From: Pseudomonadota bacterium
GTDB taxonomy: Bacteria > Pseudomonadota > Gammaproteobacteria > Burkholderiales > Burkholderiaceae_B
Reading direction: 5' to 3'
Length of the DNA stretch: 13,891 nucleotides
Assembly (NCBI GenBank): GCA_023388835.1
Contig: JAEWFK010000011.1
Location: 1-13,891 of the forward strand
Shown here: piece by piece, positions 6,683 through 13,247 of the stretch
How positions within the stretch are numbered: the stretch's first letter is position 1
How the letters are laid out: each line of letters starts with the position of its first letter
Made by a program: the position numbers and the translations under genes
The notes under the pieces: model-generated
What the model saw: only the letters and a program-made list of their open reading frames with translations
Told to the model about the DNA's origin: nothing
The model's database searches: none

Positions 6683-7645
6683 TTACTTTTCCTGGATATT
6701 CCCCAGCTTGGCGATGGTCTCCTTTTCTTCAACCACGCTCTTCATGGCGGCCTGGGTGTAGTCCTTGTGATTCAGATACAAGGGCGATACGCCAAGTTGA
6801 ATCAGGCGCTTGCGGAAGGCTTCATCCTTCATCGTGTCGGCAATGGCTGCATCGATCTTGTTGACGACGTCTTCCGGCATGCCCTTGGGGCCGACAATAC
6901 CGAATGCCGAAGTATGCACCACATCGTAGCCCAGTTCCTTCAGGGTCGGGACGTCCGGCAAGGAAGCCGAACGCTCCTGTCCGAGAGTGGCCAGGGCCCG
7001 CGCATGGCCGCTTTGAATCTGGGGCAGCACGCCGCTGGCGCCCACCAAGGTCTGCACGTGATTGCCCATGACCGCCGCCAGAGCGTCGGATTCGCCCTTG
7101 AAGGGAATGTGCGTCCATTGCACGCCGGCGGCTTCACCCAGCTGGACCATGGCAATATGCTGGCTGCTGTACGCGCCGGGGGTGCCATAGGACACGATAT
7201 CGGGGTTGTCCTTGGCATGCTTCACCAGGTCATCCACAGACTTCCAGGGCGCGTCGCCCTTGACAGCCAGGTAGTAGTCATAACCCGCCACTTGCGAAAT
7301 ATAGGTGAAGTCCTTGGCCGGGTCATAAGGCGCGCCGGAGATGTGCGGCATGCGGTAGATGCCGATGGGCACCATGGTGATGCTGTAGCCGTCCGGCTTG
7401 GCCTGCAGCATCTGAATGGCACCCATGGTGCCGTTCGCGCCCGTCTTGTTCTCGACAACGACGGTCTGCCCCAGACGCTTCCCCATTTCGTCGGCCAAGG
7501 CACGACCGACTTGGTCAGTCACTCCCCCGGCGGAATACGGCACGATCATGCGCACCGGCTGGTTGGGGTATTGGCTCTGTGCCTGGGCATGAGCCGATGC
7601 CAAGCCGAGAGTGGCGACCAGTGCTGCGATCCATGTGGCTTTCAT
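6683..7645 (-). CDS. Bug/TctC-family periplasmic solute-binding protein
   Basis: A 320-residue exported binding protein of the tripartite tricarboxylate transporter (TctC/Bug) family, which captures carboxylates or related small molecules in the periplasm. Residues 1-20 form a signal peptide (Lys2, hydrophobic core, ASAHA|QAQ). The mature protein opens with YPNQPVRMIVPYSAGGVTD and VVVENKTGANGTMGA, the two beta-alpha loops that hold ligand in Bug proteins. The C-terminal SAFGIVGPKGMPEDVVNKI is also typical. The frame is open for 29 more codons upstream. I chose ATG 7645 because GGAGAA is about 8 nt before it and the signal peptide begins there. It is the last gene of the SDR-fumarylacetoacetase operon, 32 nt after fahA. 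No TctA or TctB membrane gene is present, which is common for Bug paralogues. The ligand is unknown; the operon suggests an aromatic or oxo acid. Confidence 0.92.
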   Translation of the reverse strand: MKATWIAALVATLGLASAHAQAQSQYPNQPVRMIVPYSAGGVTDQVGRALADEMGKRLGQTVVVENKTGANGTMGAIQMLQAKPDGYSITMVPIGIYRMPHISGAPYDPAKDFTYISQVAGYDYYLAVKGDAPWKSVDDLVKHAKDNPDIVSYGTPGAYSSQHIAMVQLGEAAGVQWTHIPFKGESDALAAVMGNHVQTLVGASGVLPQIQSGHARALATLGQERSASLPDVPTLKELGYDVVHTSAFGIVGPKGMPEDVVNKIDAAIADTMKDEAFRKRLIQLGVSPLYLNHKDYTQAAMKSVVEEKETIAKLGNIQEK

Positions 7646-7677
7646 ATTCAGTTCTCCTCGTTGGAATAATCGTCGCG

Positions 7678-9015
7678 TTACTTGCTGCCCGTGTAGGGCG
7701 TCACGTGAGCAGGCAGCACACGTGCTCGGCATTCGCCGAATCCGATGGAATAGCCGGGCGCATTCCCGCTGCGCGCCCGCAGGGTGATTTCGTCACCGTC
7801 CTGCAGAAACGTTCGCTGCTCGCCGGAGGGCAGGGTAACGGCTTCCTGGCCGCCTGACGTGCGTTCGAGCAAGCTGCCGTCGCCCGTATGGTCGGGTGTG
7901 GAAATCGTTCCGGACGCGAGCAGATCCCCCGCGCGCAGATTGCAACCGCCCAGCGTATGCTGAGTCAGCATCTGCGCCGGCGTCCAGTACAAGTGGCCGG
8001 CGTGCGAACGGGCCAGGCAGTGTTCCGGCATACTTTGCTGGCGCATGCTTTCAGTGGAAATCCAGACTTCAAGGTGCACGTCCAGGCCGCCGAGCGATTG
8101 GTCGGCTTCGTCGACCAGGTAATCCGCCAATAAGGGGTCGGCCGCATTGCGCGCCATGGCAGGCGCTCGGAAAGGCGCCAAAGCTTCGGCGGTGACGACC
8201 CACGGTGAAATGGTGGACGCAAAATTCTTGCCCTGGAACGGCCCCAGGGGCCGGTACTCCCAGGCCTGGATATCGCGGGCCGACCAGTCATTGAAGAGAC
8301 CATAGCCCGCAATATGTCCGGCTGCTGCCGAAATCGGAATCGGTTCACTCAGGGTATTGCCGGGGCCCGCCCAGATAGCCATTTCCAGCTCGAAGTCCAC
8401 CCGTTCGCTAGGTTGAAGACCCGGCGTGCCGCCGTGGTCGACCTGCCCCCAGGGCCGGCGAATTGCCTGGCCGGAGACCGTAATGGAAGACGCACGGCCA
8501 TGATAGGCAATGGGCAAGTGGCGGTAGTTCGGCAGCAGCGGAGATTCCGGACGGAACAAGGCGCCCGCCTTCATGGCGTGATGAATCCCGGCGTAGAAGT
8601 CGCTGTAATCACCGATCGCCGCAGGCATTGCCAAACGGCATTCCGCCATGGGTCGCAGCAGTTCCTGCATGCGCGCCGCATCGGTGTGCCCGGCTTCCAA
8701 GAGCGCAAACAAGGCATGGCGGATGGCCAGGCGCTCGGGCTGGGGCAGCGCCATCCAGGCGTTCAGCGTCGGCGCGCGCAAGGCGGCGCTTGCCGCGGCA
8801 CTGAGCTGCGGCAGCAGGCCGGCGTCCAGCACGGACGCCAACTGCAGGACATAGTCGCCGATGGCTACGGCAATACGGCCGCCGCCCTCGTCCAGCACGC
8901 CCAAGGGCAGATTCTGCAAAGGGAATTCCGCGTGCCCGTTGGCGCCCGCCACCCAGCTCTCCCGCGCCGGATCGTGGGTATGGTCGACTGCGTTCATGTG
9001 GTCGTTCCCGTTCAT
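7678..9015 (-). CDS. fahA: Fumarylacetoacetase
   Basis: A 445-residue cytosolic hydrolase that cleaves fumarylacetoacetate to fumarate and acetoacetate, the last step of homogentisate breakdown. It has the full two-domain build: an N-terminal small domain (about 28-130) and the catalytic FAH domain. By alignment from memory with the mammalian enzyme, metal ligands are Asp139 (DYSDFY), Glu209 and Glu211 (FELEM) and Asp243 (FNDWSARD). His146 is the general base, and Arg247, Gln250 and Lys263 (FQGKNF) contact substrate. GTIS (369-372) and DGDEITLRA (406-414) are also conserved. I chose ATG 9015 because it overlaps the upstream stop as ATGA; ATG 8997 (starting MNAVDH) is an alternative. The gene sits between a 3-hydroxybutyrate-dehydrogenase-like gene and a Bug gene. 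No homogentisate dioxygenase is adjacent, so the natural substrate could be a fumarylacetoacetate analogue. Confidence 0.93.
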   Translation of the reverse strand: MNGNDHMNAVDHTHDPARESWVAGANGHAEFPLQNLPLGVLDEGGGRIAVAIGDYVLQLASVLDAGLLPQLSAAASAALRAPTLNAWMALPQPERLAIRHALFALLEAGHTDAARMQELLRPMAECRLAMPAAIGDYSDFYAGIHHAMKAGALFRPESPLLPNYRHLPIAYHGRASSITVSGQAIRRPWGQVDHGGTPGLQPSERVDFELEMAIWAGPGNTLSEPIPISAAAGHIAGYGLFNDWSARDIQAWEYRPLGPFQGKNFASTISPWVVTAEALAPFRAPAMARNAADPLLADYLVDEADQSLGGLDVHLEVWISTESMRQQSMPEHCLARSHAGHLYWTPAQMLTQHTLGGCNLRAGDLLASGTISTPDHTGDGSLLERTSGGQEAVTLPSGEQRTFLQDGDEITLRARSGNAPGYSIGFGECRARVLPAHVTPYTGSK

Positions 9016-9800
9016 AGCGCCGTCGTGCCTCCGTCCATCGCCCAAGCCACGCCGCGCACTTCATCGGCAGCGGGAGAGCAGAAAAACGCCGCCAATTCCG
9101 CGATCTGTTCCACAGTCACGAAACGGCCGGACGGTTGACGCAGCCCGATCAGTTTCATGGTCGCGGCGTCGTTGTCCAGGCCTTCGCGGGCGGCCAAGGC
9201 GTCGATCTGCTTCTGCACCAGCGGCGTATGAACCCAGCCCGGACAGATGGCGTTGCAGGTAATGGCCGATTCCGCGGTTTCCACCGCCACCGACTTGGTC
9301 AGGCCGATCAGCCCGTGCTTGGTAGCGTTGTACCCCACCTTGTTCGCCCGGCCGCGCAAACCGCTGATGGAAGCCATGTTGATGATGCGGCCCCAATTGC
9401 GCGCACGCATCGCAGGCAAGGCGCTACGGATCGTATGGAAGCTGGCGGACAGATTGACCGCCAGCATGTTCTGCCAGACTTCCGGCGAAAACTCGGCGAT
9501 GGGGCTGACATGCTGGATGCCGGCGTTGTTCACCAGAATATCCAGGGCGCCGTGGCGCTCGTTCAGCCCGGCCATCATGGATTCGATCTGCTTGTAATCG
9601 CGCAGGTCGCAGGCAGCGAACCCGGGGCGGTCGCCGTAACTGTGCTCAAAGGCATCGCTCAAGGCCTCGGCTTCAGATGGGTCGGCCAGGCCGTTGAGCA
9701 CCAAGTGCGCTCCGTCTCGGGCCAGGCGATGCGCGATCGCCAGCCCGATTCCGCTGGTCGAACCCGTGACGAGTGCTACCCGCCCCTTCAGCAATGTCAT
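9012..9800 (-). CDS. Short-chain dehydrogenase, 3-hydroxybutyrate dehydrogenase-like
   Basis: A 262-residue NAD(P)-dependent classical SDR. The nucleotide motif TGSTSGIG is at 12-19, NNAG at 91-94, and the catalytic Ser144, Tyr157 and Lys161 (YNATK) are intact. Long stretches follow D-3-hydroxybutyrate dehydrogenases: NNAGIQHVSPI, NWGRIINMAS, HGLIGLTKSVAVETAES, NAICPGWVHTPLVQKQI and RFVTVEQIAELAAFFCS. Of the substrate-pocket residues I recall from the Pseudomonas fragi enzyme, Gln96, Lys154, Trp189 and Gln198 are kept. The usual His is Ser146 and the C-terminal Trp (DGGWT) is Thr259, so the substrate may be a relative of 3-hydroxybutyrate. ATG 9800 is chosen over an in-frame start at 9869 because GGAG lies 6 nt before it. 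It is the first gene of the operon and its stop overlaps the fahA start by 4 nt. A LysR gene diverges from it. Confidence 0.88.
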   Translation of the reverse strand: MTLLKGRVALVTGSTSGIGLAIAHRLARDGAHLVLNGLADPSEAEALSDAFEHSYGDRPGFAACDLRDYKQIESMMAGLNERHGALDILVNNAGIQHVSPIAEFSPEVWQNMLAVNLSASFHTIRSALPAMRARNWGRIINMASISGLRGRANKVGYNATKHGLIGLTKSVAVETAESAITCNAICPGWVHTPLVQKQIDALAAREGLDNDAATMKLIGLRQPSGRFVTVEQIAELAAFFCSPAADEVRGVAWAMDGGTTAL

Positions 9801-9855
9801 GGTGGTCTCCGTGTGAAACTCAAACGCCGTCATCGGCAAGACCCAGTCTAGGCCT

Positions 9856-9892
9856 GGCGCATTATGCATGTCTAATACATAATTGATGCGCC
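9856..9892. promoter_or_regulatory. Nested palindrome in the LysR/SDR divergent promoter region
   Basis: Two concentric inverted repeats occupy this AT-rich part of the 156-nt gap. The outer arms are GGCGCAT (9856-9862) and ATGCGCC (9886-9892). The inner arms are ATTATG (9861-9866) and CATAAT (9878-9883), 11 nt apart. The inner one has the T-N11-A spacing of LysR-type regulator boxes. Its arms also resemble -10 hexamers for either strand. The best guess is the binding site through which the divergent LysR protein controls itself and the SDR-fahA-Bug operon. Confidence 0.6.
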
Positions 9893-9956
9893 ATTTATAC
9901 TTGCCGGGTCTTATTCAGAAGCTGGCGCGCCCCACCATCCGCAAAGGATTGTCCTC

Positions 9957-10958
9957 ATGGAACTGCGACACCTGCTCAGCTTCATCGTCGTGGCAGAAGA
10001 GCTGAATTTCACCCGGGCCGCGCGGCGCCTGCATATCGCGCAGCCGCCGCTGAGCCAGCGTATCCGCGAACTGGAAGATCACCTGGGCGTGCGGCTCTTC
10101 GAGCGCAGCACGCGCAGCGTCGCACTCACTAGCGCCGGCCGTGTGTTTCTCGACCATATCCGCGTGCTGCCGAGCCAGATCGACGAAGCCGTACAGGCCA
10201 GTCGGCGCGCCCAACTGGGGGAAACCGGCAAACTGCGGCTGGGGTATACCGGCAGGGCCAGCCAGGCCCAGCTTCCCCGCCTGCTGTCCCGCTTGCGGCA
10301 GGCCTACCCCGACGTCATGCTGGACCTGCACGGCCCCTTGCCCACGGGTGCCCTGCGCCTTCGGCTGCTCGAAGACGAACTGGATGCGGCACTGTGTTTC
10401 CTGCCAGTCGAAGGCCCCGGATTGTCCACCCGTGCATCTTCGGAAAGCGAGTTCGCCATCGCCCTGCCCGCCGCCCACCCGCTGGCACAGTCCAAACGGC
10501 TGGCGCTGCGAACACTCAGAGAAGAGACCTTTGTGGCCTACCCCGTGGGCCAGGGATTTCACCTTCGCCTGGCCATGGAGGCAATCTGCCGCGACGCCGG
10601 CTTCGTGCCGCGCGTGGTGCGGGAATCCGAAGCGTCGCAGACGCTGCTATGCCTGATCGCCGCAGGAGTCGGTGTGGGGCTGATACCGCGTGAGATCGAA
10701 GCACTCAACATCGAGGGCGTGGTGTTTCGCAGTTTGCCGCGATCTGCCCGGCGCATCCAGCATGGCCTGGCGTGGCGGCGGGACAATACCAACCCGGCAT
10801 TGGGGCGGCTGCTGGAGGTGTTCGCGGATGATCTTCCGCCTCAACGGCCCCTGGCCAACAGCGCACCCATGAAGGCCAACGCATTGGGATTGCTGCCCTT
10901 GAGCGGGCGGGCGACCACCAATTGCGCCACCACCCCCGAAGACGGCTCGATCGTGTGA
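9957..10958 (+). CDS. LysR-type transcriptional regulator, likely for the SDR-fahA operon
   Basis: A 333-residue regulator. The N-terminal winged helix-turn-helix (1-60: LLSFIVVAEELNFTRAARRL, QPPLSQRIRELEDHLG, RSVALTSAG) is followed by a linker helix and the effector-binding domain (about 92-295). The latter includes LRLGYTGRAS, the divided PBP2 fold and CLIAAGVGVGLIPREI near its end. ATG 9957 is preceded by AAAGGA at a suitable distance. LysR proteins usually end near 300 residues. Here residues 295-333 are extra and lie antisense to the 3' end of the next LysR gene; they show no regulator-like pattern and look like stop-codon loss into the neighbour. Its divergent position suggests that it controls the SDR-fahA-Bug operon through the palindrome at 9856-9892, sensing a pathway intermediate. 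Target and effector are inferred. Confidence 0.92.
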   Translation: MELRHLLSFIVVAEELNFTRAARRLHIAQPPLSQRIRELEDHLGVRLFERSTRSVALTSAGRVFLDHIRVLPSQIDEAVQASRRAQLGETGKLRLGYTGRASQAQLPRLLSRLRQAYPDVMLDLHGPLPTGALRLRLLEDELDAALCFLPVEGPGLSTRASSESEFAIALPAAHPLAQSKRLALRTLREETFVAYPVGQGFHLRLAMEAICRDAGFVPRVVRESEASQTLLCLIAAGVGVGLIPREIEALNIEGVVFRSLPRSARRIQHGLAWRRDNTNPALGRLLEVFADDLPPQRPLANSAPMKANALGLLPLSGRATTNCATTPEDGSIV

Positions 10959-11755
10959 AACCGCAGCACCTGAGGCCGCATGTTTTCCAGGGACTTGGGC
11001 ACGATCGCCGCACCCACGCCGGCCTCGACCAGGGTCAGGATGGAGGGCAGCCGACTGCGCTGCACCACCTTCGCCTCGCTCAGCGCATTCGCCAAGAGCG
11101 AATCAAACAGCCCCGCCAGATAGGGAGACCGCTCGGCGTCGTAGCCGATCAGCGGATATTTGATCAGCTGGCGCAGACCAATTCGGCCGCCCGGCAGCGC
11201 GTGCTCGCGGCGTGTCACAAAGCATAGCGGCTCGGAATGAACCACCGCCGTTTCGACCGACTCGTGCGTGCGCACCGGGCGCATGAGCGCGACATCCAGA
11301 CGCGCGTACTTCAGTTCCTCGCGCAGCTGCACCGAGTCCATCTCCCGTAGGTCCAGCGCGACATCGGGGTGGTTCCGCCGGAACGCGTGCAAGGATTCGA
11401 CCAAGGGCGAGGAAGCGGCCGTCGGAGTGATGCCGATGGACAGGCTGCCGCCATCGCCCCGGGCCAGTTCTCGCACGCTGGAAAGCATGTGGCCCATATC
11501 GCCCGTGATGCGCCGGGCGTGTTCATACATGAGTGCACCGGCCGGAGTGAGCTGCACTGAACGGGTGGTACGCACGAACAGCGCGGTTCCCACCACGCTT
11601 TCAAGCTGCTGGATGCGGCGCGAAAGCGGCGGCTGGCTGATGAAAAGCCGCTCCGCCGCGCGGGCAAAATTGAGTTCTTCAGCAACGGTGCAGAAAGCCA
11701 GCAACAGCGCGCCATCCAGCTTCACTATTTCTGAAACAGAATTAATAGCAGCCAT
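10841..11755 (-). CDS. LysR-type transcriptional regulator, likely for the amidase operon
   Basis: A 304-residue regulator from ATG 11755. The helix-turn-helix is clear (AFCTVAEELNFARAAERL, ISQPPLSRRIQQLE, RSVQLTPAG), followed by the effector domain starting SLSIGITPTAAS and ending near LTLVEAGVGAAIVPKSLENM. The start is uncertain. GTG 11725 would give the family-like opening MKLDGALLLAF. ATG 11755 adds ten residues. ATG 11830 has GAGG 4 nt upstream but would add 25 more residues and overlap the divergent amidase start. No candidate has both a good ribosome-binding site and a typical N-terminus; I use 11755 as a compromise. The gene diverges from the amidase, its likely target, and its 3' end overlaps the other LysR gene by 118 nt tail to tail. 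Confidence 0.9.
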   Translation of the reverse strand: MAAINSVSEIVKLDGALLLAFCTVAEELNFARAAERLFISQPPLSRRIQQLESVVGTALFVRTTRSVQLTPAGALMYEHARRITGDMGHMLSSVRELARGDGGSLSIGITPTAASSPLVESLHAFRRNHPDVALDLREMDSVQLREELKYARLDVALMRPVRTHESVETAVVHSEPLCFVTRREHALPGGRIGLRQLIKYPLIGYDAERSPYLAGLFDSLLANALSEAKVVQRSRLPSILTLVEAGVGAAIVPKSLENMRPQVLRFHTIEPSSGVVAQLVVARPLKGSNPNALAFMGALLARGR

Positions 11756-11828
11756 AATTTGAATTGGACGTGCATCAATCCGCCAGCTTAGCATGGGGTC
11801 CAACGCGAAACATAGAACGGCTGTCATC
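11726..11828. promoter_or_regulatory. AT-rich divergent control region, LysR / amidase
   Basis: This short stretch holds the promoters of both divergent genes, and part of it is coding if the LysR gene starts at 11755. It contains TTCTG (11729-11733) and CAGAA (11737-11741) around AAA. It also contains AATTA (11740-11744) and TAATT (11755-11759), 10 nt apart. Both are candidate regulator half-site pairs in a visibly AT-rich patch. I cannot place -35/-10 boxes with confidence. Confidence 0.4.
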
Positions 11829-13160
11829 ATGCAAACCTCGTCTGTCCTTCATGCCGCCAAGCTGCCAGGCGCTGCGGATGCCACTCCCGCGGATGCCGCT
11901 CCTTCGGCCGGCCGCTTTCCTTCAAGGGCCGCCCTGAACGGTAAGCCCAACGGCCATGCGCTCGAACATGCCTTGTCTCGCATCCGCGACCATGAGCCGC
12001 AAGTGCGGGCATGGGCGCACGTCGCCGACACCGACACATTGCCCGACCCCCAAACGATGAGCGGCCCGCTGGCCGGCGCGCCGTTCGGAGTGAAGGACGT
12101 CATCGCGGTAGCGGGCGTAGCCACCCGTTGCGGCTCACCCGCAAGCGACGACCGCCCCGCCGCCTTCCACGCCGCTAGTGTCGAACGGCTGATTCGCGCC
12201 GGCGCGATTCCGGTCGGCAAGACCGTCACGGCCGAATACGCCTTCCGGCATCCCGGCCCGACTCGCAACCCCTGGAATCTTGCCCACACCCCCGGGGGGT
12301 CCTCGAGCGGGTCCGCAGCCGCCGTCGCGGCCGGCATGGTGCCCCTGGCGCTCAGCACCCAGACTGGCGGGTCCATTATCCGGCCCGCCGCCTACTGCGG
12401 TGTGCCCGGCTTCAAGCCTTCGTTCAGCCTGTTGAGCCGTGACGGCATGCAGCTCACCAGCGATTCGCTCGACACCATTGGCTGGCATGCCGCCGACATG
12501 GACTGGCTGATCCAGGCGGCGAAGATACTGCTTCCCAACACGGCTACGGACGCCGCGCCCACCCTGGCCGGTGCCCGCGTCGCCATAGTGGACCATGCAT
12601 CGGAAACCGCGCTCGAAGCGACCGGCCGCGATGCACTGGAGCGTATCGCCCGCATGCTGGAAAGCGCAGGCGCCCAGTGCCGGCGCTTTGACGCCAGCGC
12701 CCAATTGGAACGGCTGACCCAGGCACACACCGCCATCATGAAGTACGAGTTCGCCCGCAACCTGGGCCCGGTGGTTCGAGCACGCGGCGATCTCGTTACG
12801 GAATCACTGCGCAAGAACGTGGAAGAAGGCGAGAACGTGCCGGACGATCACTACCTGGAAATGCGTGCCTTCCAGCACGACATGCGCAGCCGCTGGGATG
12901 CAATGAGCGGCGGCGCCGACTTCATCCTGACGCCTTCCGCCAGCGGCCCCGCGCCCGCCGGCCATGGCTTTACAGGCTTGCCGGCCTTCAACAAGTGCTG
13001 GACGGTGCTCGGCTGGCCCTGCCTGCACGTGCCCATCGGCCTCACCGCGGAAGGACTTCCTATCGGCGTGCAAATTGTCGGCCCCTGGAAGCAAGACTTC
13101 ACCGTGCTGTCTTATGGCTTGCAGCTGGAGACACTGCTGCAGCAACAGGCTGCCGGCTGA
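11829..13160 (+). CDS. Amidase-signature family hydrolase
   Basis: A 443-residue cytosolic amidase of the amidase-signature family (GatA/peptide-amidase fold), which hydrolyses a C-N amide bond. The Ser-cisSer-Lys triad is Lys89 in GAPFGVKDVI, cis-Ser158 in TPGGSSSGSAAAVAAG and nucleophile Ser182 in STQTGGSIIRPAAYCG. The 24-residue spacing between the two serines is the family value. The C-terminal GLPIGVQIVGPW is also conserved. Residues 1-35 are Ala-rich and not conserved-looking. ATG 11829 has a poor ribosome-binding site, and the in-frame ATG 11793 (12 more residues) is equally weak, so the start is unsure. GatB and GatC are absent, so this is a stand-alone amidase, not the tRNA amidotransferase. 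It diverges from a LysR gene and lies 87 nt before a Bug gene, suggesting a regulated unit for uptake and hydrolysis of an amide. The substrate is unknown. Confidence 0.9.
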   Translation: MQTSSVLHAAKLPGAADATPADAAPSAGRFPSRAALNGKPNGHALEHALSRIRDHEPQVRAWAHVADTDTLPDPQTMSGPLAGAPFGVKDVIAVAGVATRCGSPASDDRPAAFHAASVERLIRAGAIPVGKTVTAEYAFRHPGPTRNPWNLAHTPGGSSSGSAAAVAAGMVPLALSTQTGGSIIRPAAYCGVPGFKPSFSLLSRDGMQLTSDSLDTIGWHAADMDWLIQAAKILLPNTATDAAPTLAGARVAIVDHASETALEATGRDALERIARMLESAGAQCRRFDASAQLERLTQAHTAIMKYEFARNLGPVVRARGDLVTESLRKNVEEGENVPDDHYLEMRAFQHDMRSRWDAMSGGADFILTPSASGPAPAGHGFTGLPAFNKCWTVLGWPCLHVPIGLTAEGLPIGVQIVGPWKQDFTVLSYGLQLETLLQQQAAG

Positions 13161-13247
13161 CTCGGAATGAGACCGGTTCCACTCGATTCAACCCCTCTCG
13201 ACTCTCGAACAGAAACATCTCAACGAATTTTCAACCTGGAGACAATC

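Noticed and set aside
6665..7669. 334-codon + strand frame antisense to the Bug gene
   Set aside because: It mirrors a clear binding protein with signal peptide and ribosome-binding site on the other strand.
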